A stretch of 64,000 bases of DNA from CAVQFD01 sp963724695 (lineage in GTDB: Bacteria > Acidobacteriota > Vicinamibacteria > Vicinamibacterales > CAVVIG01), in NCBI GenBank assembly GCA_963724695.1, contig CAVRVW010000011.1, positions 434,001 through 498,000 of the forward strand, in the 5' to 3' direction. The stretch's first letter is position 1, and every line of letters begins with the position of its first letter. Both the position numbers and the translations under genes were made by a program. Shown in pieces: positions 59,363 through 64,000 of the stretch. The notes below the pieces were generated by a model, which ran no database searches, had not been told where the DNA came from, and worked only from the letters and a program-made list of their open reading frames with translations.

Positions 59363-59917
59363 ATGAGCTACACGCGGCACACCCTGGCCGGCCTGTCGAC
59401 ACTCGTTGTGGGTCCGCTGTTGCTCGCGGTCTTCACGGCCTGCAACGACGGGCTTTCCGCTCCAACTCGCTCCGCCCCAACTCCCTCCGCCGCAACTCCC
59501 CCCGTATCGGGCCCGCCGGCCGTGCCGGCACCGACGACTGCCGCTTCGGTCGTCATCGAGGATGCCTGGGCCACTGTACGTCTGCCGACTGCCGTGGACA
59601 GATCCTACGGTTTCGGGGCGGGGTTCCTCTTGAGAGAAACAGGCGGCGAGAGCGGAGCGACTATCGTGAGCGTGGTCGTCCGGGGGCCGAACGGATCTGA
59701 TGAAACCGGTCCCGGGTGCTGGCGTGACGCGCTCCGTGTCCCGCCTGGCGGAACACTGGACACGTTCCATACCGAGGCCGGCACCCGTTGGCTGTCCTAT
59801 TGCGCTCCTGGAACCGGCGCACCGGCAATCGTGTCCGAACTTGGACTCACCGTGCATTTCATCGACGACGAGGGCCGCCGAGGTGACGTCTCAGCGGTCC
59901 TGCCCGTGAGGGAGTAG
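59363..59917 (+). CDS. Small lipoprotein of unknown function
   Basis: Intact, 184 residues. Lipobox VFTAC near residue 27, then a 25-residue Ser/Thr/Pro/Ala linker encoded by repeated CAACTCCCTCCGC-type words, and a single beta domain (SVVIEDAWATVRLPTAVDRS, GAGFLLRETGGESGATIVSV, VHFIDDEGRRGDVSAVL). Two cysteines (GCWRD, LSYCAP) may pair. No family recognised. It starts 16 bp after the second paralogue, so the three lipoproteins form one operon although this one does not share their C-terminal domain. Confidence 0.72.
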   Translation: MSYTRHTLAGLSTLVVGPLLLAVFTACNDGLSAPTRSAPTPSAATPPVSGPPAVPAPTTAASVVIEDAWATVRLPTAVDRSYGFGAGFLLRETGGESGATIVSVVVRGPNGSDETGPGCWRDALRVPPGGTLDTFHTEAGTRWLSYCAPGTGAPAIVSELGLTVHFIDDEGRRGDVSAVLPVRE

Positions 59918-59929
59918 ATCCCTGTTCGC

Positions 59930-59954
59930 CGTTCCCCGTTCCCCGTTCCCCGTT
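59930..59954 (-). repeat. CGTTCCC word tract
   Basis: Three to four CGTTCCC words between convergent stops at 59917 and 59953. The minus strand reads GGGGAAC repeated, another G-run pattern. Confidence 0.75.
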
Positions 59955-60822
59955 ACTTCACATACCAGTGCCCCGAAATCGAGAACGTCGGACCACCGAG
60001 CTCGTAGCCGGGGAACGGTGTGTCAGCCCAGTTGTAGCCAAGTTCAGCGCTGATCGCGATCCACGGAGCCGCGGCGAAGGTCACTTCGCCGCCGCCGAAC
60101 GACTGGACGCCGAACTGCGTCTGCGACGACGACGCCACGGTCGTCGGTGCCGTCGTCGACAAGCTCGAACGGTACACGCTCGCGCCCGCCCCGACGTAGG
60201 GACGCAGCCAGACGGCGTTGGTCACGGCGTCGGGTAGTGCGTAGACCATGCTCGGCGCGAACTGCATCGACGTCATCTGCTCTGCCGTCAGACTGCTGGC
60301 CAGCGTCGAGCGTCCCACCTCGACCTGCAGCCCCAGCGGGCCACGCGACCAGGCGCGAGCCGTGAACGCGAAGCCGAACGTCGAACTGCCCATGCGGCCG
60401 CCGAGCCCGATCACGTGACTCGGCAAGGAGGTCGTCGTCGTCATCGTGGGGGGACGCACGCTGATGGGCTGCTCTGCGGACGCGGACGCGCTCGCCGCCA
60501 TGGGCGCCGCCGGTTCCGAAGCTGCCGTCGTCGCACGGTTCAGCGATGGAGAGGGCCCGCAATCGAGAGTTCCCCAGGCGACGTGGAGGTAGCCGCTGCC
60601 GTCCTCCGCTGCAGGCCACGCGATCCTGACCCAGCTCCCGAGTTCGCGCGTGACGTCGAACGCGCTGCCGCGCGGCGCCGTGCCGATGACCGGGCTGCCG
60701 GTGCTGGGAGATCGATGGACGCTGGCCGACGCCGCGCTCACCGTGAACCGCGGACTCTGCGCGTGCACCCAGGCCGGGCTGAGCGTGAGCAAGGCCACGA
60801 CGGCGGCAACATGACGAGTCAT
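59953..60822 (-). CDS. Exported SH3-domain outer-membrane protein
   Basis: Intact, 289 residues. ATG 60822 is chosen because GGAGGGAC precedes it and a signal peptide follows (ends AWVHAQ); the ORF is open to 60891. Residues about 22-85 are a bacterial SH3 domain (FTVSAASASVHRSPSTGSPV, GSWVRIAW, GSGYLHVAWG). A Ser/Ala/Thr linker leads to a barrel-like half (GRMGSSTFGFAFTARAWSRG, LRPYVGAGASVYRSSLS, ISAELGYNWADTPFPGYELG, ending SISGHWYVK). The SH3 part may touch peptidoglycan while the barrel sits in the outer membrane, as in OmpA-like tethers (inference). Confidence 0.78.
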   Translation of the reverse strand: MTRHVAAVVALLTLSPAWVHAQSPRFTVSAASASVHRSPSTGSPVIGTAPRGSAFDVTRELGSWVRIAWPAAEDGSGYLHVAWGTLDCGPSPSLNRATTAASEPAAPMAASASASAEQPISVRPPTMTTTTSLPSHVIGLGGRMGSSTFGFAFTARAWSRGPLGLQVEVGRSTLASSLTAEQMTSMQFAPSMVYALPDAVTNAVWLRPYVGAGASVYRSSLSTTAPTTVASSSQTQFGVQSFGGGEVTFAAAPWIAISAELGYNWADTPFPGYELGGPTFSISGHWYVK

Positions 60823-61018
60823 TTTCAGTCCCTCCACACCGCGCTCCGGGCCCGTTGCAATGCTGCGCAGCCTCGCACCAGCCGATCGCACGAAGATCGT
60901 CAGCGGCTGACGATTCCGTGCGGGCCGGCGGCCGAAACCGCTCGAAAACGGCCCGGAATACGCGTCTTCCCAATCCAGAGCAAACCCCGTGCTCCAGCGT
61001 CCGTGTAGCGAGCGGATT

Positions 61019-61066
61019 TTCGTGATTTCGTGCTTCGTGGCTTCGTGATTTCGTGCTTTCGTGGCT
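61019..61066. repeat. TTCGTGA/TTCGTGC word tract
   Basis: TTTCGTGATTTCGTGCTTCG, TGGCTTCGTGATTTCGTGC: seven TTCGTG words between the LytTR gene stop (61081) and the SH3 gene. Same word as at 43369-43433. Confidence 0.8.
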
Positions 61067-61080
61067 GCGTTGTGGCCGTG

Positions 61081-62895
61081 CTACGGTCCGAGCACCTCCC
61101 TCAACCTTCCGTACCCGCTCCTGCTGATTGGCAGCCTCGTGCCGTCGGTGAGGATCGCAAAGCGGCTGTCGGTGTCGGTCTGCTCGATCTTGGCCATGCG
61201 CGAGAGGTTCAGCACGTAGCGCCGATGAATGCGCACGAAGGCGCGCGGATCGAGCAGGGCCTCGATCTCGGCAAGCGTCTGCTCCTTCAAATGCGTTCGC
61301 CCACCCGATCGGATGCCGACGTAGTCGTCCTGCGATTCGAAGAAGTCGACCTTGTCGACGGGGATCACGTGCACTTCTGCACGATCGCGGACCAGGATCC
61401 GTTCGAGCGGCTGCGCGGCTTCCCTCGCCGAGGAAGGCAGCGCCCGCGTGGGGATCTTCTCGCCCGCCAGCAGCCGCGATCGCGCCCGCCCCAGGGCCTC
61501 GGCCAGCCGGTCCGCATCGAACGGCTTCAGCAAGTAGTCCACGGCGTGTACCTCGAACGCCTTAATCGCGTACTGGTCGTACGCCGTGACGAAGATGACG
61601 AGCGTGTCGTTGCCGATGAGCTGCAGCACTTCGAAGCCATCGAGCTTCGGCATCTGCACGTCCAGCAGGAGCAGCTGCGGCTTGAGATCGGTCACGGCCT
61701 TGACCGCCTCGAAGCCGTTCGCGCACTCGGCGACGACGGCGATGTCCGCGTGGCCCGCGAGGAGCTCTCGCAGCAGCGCCCTGGCCGGCGCCTCGTCGTC
61801 GACAACGACGACCGTAAGAGGCTGCGATTGATGACCCGTCACGCCGCAGTCACCGCTGGGAATCCTGACCTCCACGCGGAACCAGTCGGGCTGCTCGTCA
61901 ACGCGCACGGCGCCTTCGGCGCCGAACTGCGTGGCCACGCGTCGCTTGAGGAGATCCAGCCCGACTCCGTTGCCCGAGCGCCTCGGCCTTCCCGGGTCGC
62001 AGGGGTTCTCGAGCGAGATCGTGAGGAATGCCCCGCCGCGGGTGGCGGCCATGCGGATGTTTCCGCCGTCGAGCAGGTGGCCGATGCCATGGATCACGGC
62101 GTTCTCGACGAGCGGCTGCAGCAGCAGCGGCGGCACGAGGCATTCCGCGGATTCCCGATCGGCCTCACGGGTGACCGACAGCCTCGAGCCGAGCCGCACG
62201 CGCTCGATGGCGAGGAACCGCTCGGCCAGATCCAGCTCCTCGCCGAGGGGAATGCGAGCGGTCGCACCGAGCTTGATGGTAGAACGCAGGAAGTCGGCCA
62301 GCAGGACGCACATGCGGCGCGCCGCAGCAGGGTCGGCGGAGGTCAGCGCGCTGATCGAGTTGAGGCTGTTGAAGAGAAAATGCGGATCGATCTGCGCCCG
62401 CAGCGCACGGAGCTCGCTCTCGCGCGCCAGCAGGCTGAGCTCCAGCGCGCGCGTCTCGGCGGTGCGGGACGCCTGGAACGCAATCAGCAGGTAGTAGGTC
62501 GTGGCGACCAGCCAGAACAGCAGGGCGCCGACGACGAAGAGCAGCTGCCGTTGCTCGCTCAAGAGGGCGGCAGCGTCCAGCCCCTCGACCAGCGAGTCGA
62601 GCGCGGCCGCCGACGCCTGGCCGATCGCCACCCAGACGGCGCTGGTGAGGATGGCGCCGACGATGAGCGCCAGGATGGTGCGCGCCGTGCGTCCGGGTTC
62701 GAGCGGCAGCGCCCGGCAGACATACCAGATCGACAGCCCGATGAATGCGTACACCAGGCTGAGCGGCAGCAGGAGCGCGCCAGCCGTGGTCCAGGTGTTC
62801 TCGCTCCCCAGGCCGATGGTCAGCAGCACGCCGACCGGCAGCCACGCGGCCAGGTAGACTGCCAGTCGGACGCGATCGCTCAGGATTGGGTGCAC
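61081..62895 (-). CDS. LytS-type histidine kinase and LytTR response regulator in one ORF
   Basis: 604 residues. Residues 1-145 hold four to five membrane spans. HisKA-type His172 is in DPHFLFNSLNSI; the ATP domain has PLVENAVIHGIG (N-box, Asn265) and GNGVGLDLLKRRV (G-box). From about 360 a receiver follows (VVVVDDEAP, phosphoacceptor Asp412 in LLLLDVQMPKLDG, then KPFDADRL) and a LytTR DNA-binding domain (VDFFESQDDYVGIRSGGRTH, VRIHRRYVLNLSRM). The two could be one fused protein or two genes joined by a one-base error: in the neighbouring frame the kinase would end PAVTAA with a TGA at 61839 overlapping a GTG start. Likely envelope-stress or cell-wall signalling; two LiaF-like proteins lie directly upstream. 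Confidence 0.88.
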   Translation of the reverse strand: MHPILSDRVRLAVYLAAWLPVGVLLTIGLGSENTWTTAGALLLPLSLVYAFIGLSIWYVCRALPLEPGRTARTILALIVGAILTSAVWVAIGQASAAALDSLVEGLDAAALLSEQRQLLFVVGALLFWLVATTYYLLIAFQASRTAETRALELSLLARESELRALRAQIDPHFLFNSLNSISALTSADPAAARRMCVLLADFLRSTIKLGATARIPLGEELDLAERFLAIERVRLGSRLSVTREADRESAECLVPPLLLQPLVENAVIHGIGHLLDGGNIRMAATRGGAFLTISLENPCDPGRPRRSGNGVGLDLLKRRVATQFGAEGAVRVDEQPDWFRVEVRIPSGDCGVTGHQSQPLTVVVVDDEAPARALLRELLAGHADIAVVAECANGFEAVKAVTDLKPQLLLLDVQMPKLDGFEVLQLIGNDTLVIFVTAYDQYAIKAFEVHAVDYLLKPFDADRLAEALGRARSRLLAGEKIPTRALPSSAREAAQPLERILVRDRAEVHVIPVDKVDFFESQDDYVGIRSGGRTHLKEQTLAEIEALLDPRAFVRIHRRYVLNLSRMAKIEQTDTDSRFAILTDGTRLPISRSGYGRLREVLGP

Positions 62896-62896
62896 G

Positions 62897-63598
62897 TCAG
62901 TTCTTGATTTCGACGCCGCCCATCATGATAAAGCCACGGATGACCAGCCGGGGCGCCCCCGCGACGGGCGGGCGCGTGCGGTCTTCGACGCCGCCCATGA
63001 TCGGTACGGCCTTGGTCACCACCGCCCAGGTCTCGGGCACCTTGATCTCGTGGCCGCCCATGACCGCGAAGATGTCGATGGTCGCCTCCTCGCCCGGGGA
63101 CATCTCGGCCTGACGGAGGTCGAGCTCGCAGCCGCCCATGAACGAAGTCATCTCGGCGCCGCGGAACGGGCTTCCGTCCCAGCGCCGCATGGCGCCCCCC
63201 ATCATCGCGAACAGGCTGGCCCGGCCGCTGCTGTCGCCACCGCCCGCCGGGCCCTTCCACCGGTGCCTGGTCTGGGACATCAAGTTGACGCCGATCCAGA
63301 TGAGCACGGTCGGCCAGATGAAGTCCCAGAAGCGCAGGCGCACGACACCGAGCGAGCTGAAGAGCAGCCACGACCCTATGCCCACGAGAATGAGGCCGCT
63401 CGTCCGGCTGTTGCGGTCATCGTCGGCCTGAGCGAACACGACCGCGCCAAGGGCGATGAGCCCGGCCGGCCAGAAGCGCAGCAACGCCTCGGAGTCCAGC
63501 ACACCCGAGCGGTCGAGCAGCATCAACGCGCCGAGCGCCGTGACGCACACGCCGAGGACGAGCCTGGGAGTGATCGTCATTCGATCTTCAGCGGACAT
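62897..63598 (-). CDS. LiaF-like membrane protein
   Basis: Intact, 233 residues from ATG 63598. Four membrane spans in residues 8-100 (LVLGVCVTALGALMLLD, FWPAGLIALGAVVFAQ, GLILVGIGSWLLFSSL, FIWPTVLIWIGVNL), then a soluble beta-solenoid-like domain (ASLFAMMGGAMRRW, FMGGCELDLRQAEM, FAVMGGHEIKVPE, VRGFIMMGGVEIKN type repeats) matching the cell-wall-active-antibiotics response (LiaF C-terminal) family. In Firmicutes LiaF restrains a cell-wall stress kinase. Here it overlaps the preceding similar gene by 11 bp and ends 1 bp before the LytS-type kinase, so a sensor operon is likely. Confidence 0.8.
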   Translation of the reverse strand: MSAEDRMTITPRLVLGVCVTALGALMLLDRSGVLDSEALLRFWPAGLIALGAVVFAQADDDRNSRTSGLILVGIGSWLLFSSLGVVRLRFWDFIWPTVLIWIGVNLMSQTRHRWKGPAGGGDSSGRASLFAMMGGAMRRWDGSPFRGAEMTSFMGGCELDLRQAEMSPGEEATIDIFAVMGGHEIKVPETWAVVTKAVPIMGGVEDRTRPPVAGAPRLVIRGFIMMGGVEIKN

Positions 63599-63953
63599 CG
63601 GTGTTTTCCTTGTTCGTCGCCGAGCCCGTGGCGATCGGCAGCGACCGCCAGATCGTCGAGAGACCAAAGATCACGAGGAGCATCGGCCACGTGTCGCGGA
63701 ACTCCACGCGCGTCAACGTGACGACCAGCATCCAGAACCCCGTGGCGATGAGGCCGGCCCCGTGGCGGATGTCGGCCTGCGGGCCCATGAAGTGCGTGAG
63801 GCCGACCGCGATGAGCACCACCGGCCACAGGCGGCTCACGCCAGGCATGTCGATGAGATCGGTGCGGTCGATGAGCATGCCGACGCCGAACACCGCCAGC
63901 ACGAACCCGAGGACCATCGCGGCCCGACCCTCCCCCGAACGTTCCGAGGTCAT
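63588..63953 (-). CDS. Small four-span membrane protein (LiaF N-terminal/DUF5668-like)
   Basis: Intact, 121 residues from ATG 63953 (GGAGGAAGAT just upstream; the ORF opens at 63989). It is almost wholly four membrane spans (AMVLGFVLAVFGVGMLID, LWPVVLIAVGLTHFMG, GAGLIATGFWMLVVTL, TWPMLLVIFGLSTIW), resembling the N-terminal half of LiaF-like proteins without the soluble domain. It overlaps the next gene by 11 bp. Probably a partner of the LiaF-like protein and the two-component unit downstream. Confidence 0.75.
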   Translation of the reverse strand: MTSERSGEGRAAMVLGFVLAVFGVGMLIDRTDLIDMPGVSRLWPVVLIAVGLTHFMGPQADIRHGAGLIATGFWMLVVTLTRVEFRDTWPMLLVIFGLSTIWRSLPIATGSATNKENTDVR

Positions 63954-64000
63954 ATCTTCCTCCAGGTGCAGCAATGCGTTGGACAACATGGAGAGTCTGA

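Noticed and set aside
61030..62907. A 625-codon plus-strand frame opposite the kinase-regulator gene
   Set aside because: Composition is Arg/Gln/Glu-biased with no recognisable domain; the minus strand encodes clear two-component domains.

Overview
The window looks like chromosomal DNA of a high-GC Acidobacteriota, most likely Vicinamibacteria or a relative. The evidence is the set of lineage-typical families: VWFA-related acidobacterial proteins, a duplicated orphan ABC permease of the ADOP type, Ser/Thr kinases fused to propeller or TPR sensors, a TIGR02999-type ECF sigma factor, DUF2277 and several SRPBCC/DinB proteins. I see no phage, conjugation, transposase, CRISPR, rRNA or complete tRNA genes.

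Layout. 0-8.3 kb: DUF488 protein, metallo-beta-lactamase-fold hydrolase, then a leftward operon of a large exported orphan and two VWA proteins. 8.3-15.9 kb: type II topoisomerase B subunit, PEGA membrane protein, PilZ coiled-coil protein, SH3 protein, ankyrin protein, DUF2277. 15.9-23 kb: proline dehydrogenase, SRPBCC, aminotransferase, M14 carboxypeptidase-like protein, GNAT and two DinB proteins. 23-32.3 kb: kinase-propeller protein, glnS, cupin, MATE transporter, ADOP permease. 32.4-39.2 kb: SRPBCC, fused 2-oxoacid dehydrogenase E1, rhodanese, GNAT, subtilase with a repeat tail. 39.6-51 kb: metH and ahcY, each beside an ArsR-methyltransferase fusion, with a secreted protein and a peptidase/TolB/beta-barrel protein between. 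51-57.1 kb: a small exported protein, a methyltransferase and a leftward operon of ECF sigma factor, kinase-TPR protein, exported receiver-like protein and outer-membrane protein. 57.4-64 kb: three lipoproteins, an SH3 outer-membrane protein, a LytS/LytTR two-component unit and two LiaF-like membrane proteins.

Many genes are broken by single-base frameshifts, including housekeeping genes (topoisomerase, glnS, metH). Several breaks fall in short G or C runs, so most are probably consensus errors of a long-read or draft assembly rather than pseudogenes. Spans given for broken genes join the fragments; the evidence says where the frame changes.

The least explained signal is a set of intergenic repeats. 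At least eighteen tracts of short degenerate words lie at gene boundaries. One family is built on a 14-bp unit (AATTGTAAATCGTA), often as inverted arms forming hairpin-like elements, and one copy lies inside metH between two enzyme domains. A second family of about 35 bp occurs three times, two copies inverted around a kinase gene. Other tracts are large palindromes or G-quadruplex-like runs. Several supply the stop codons of neighbouring genes. I do not recognise these families.
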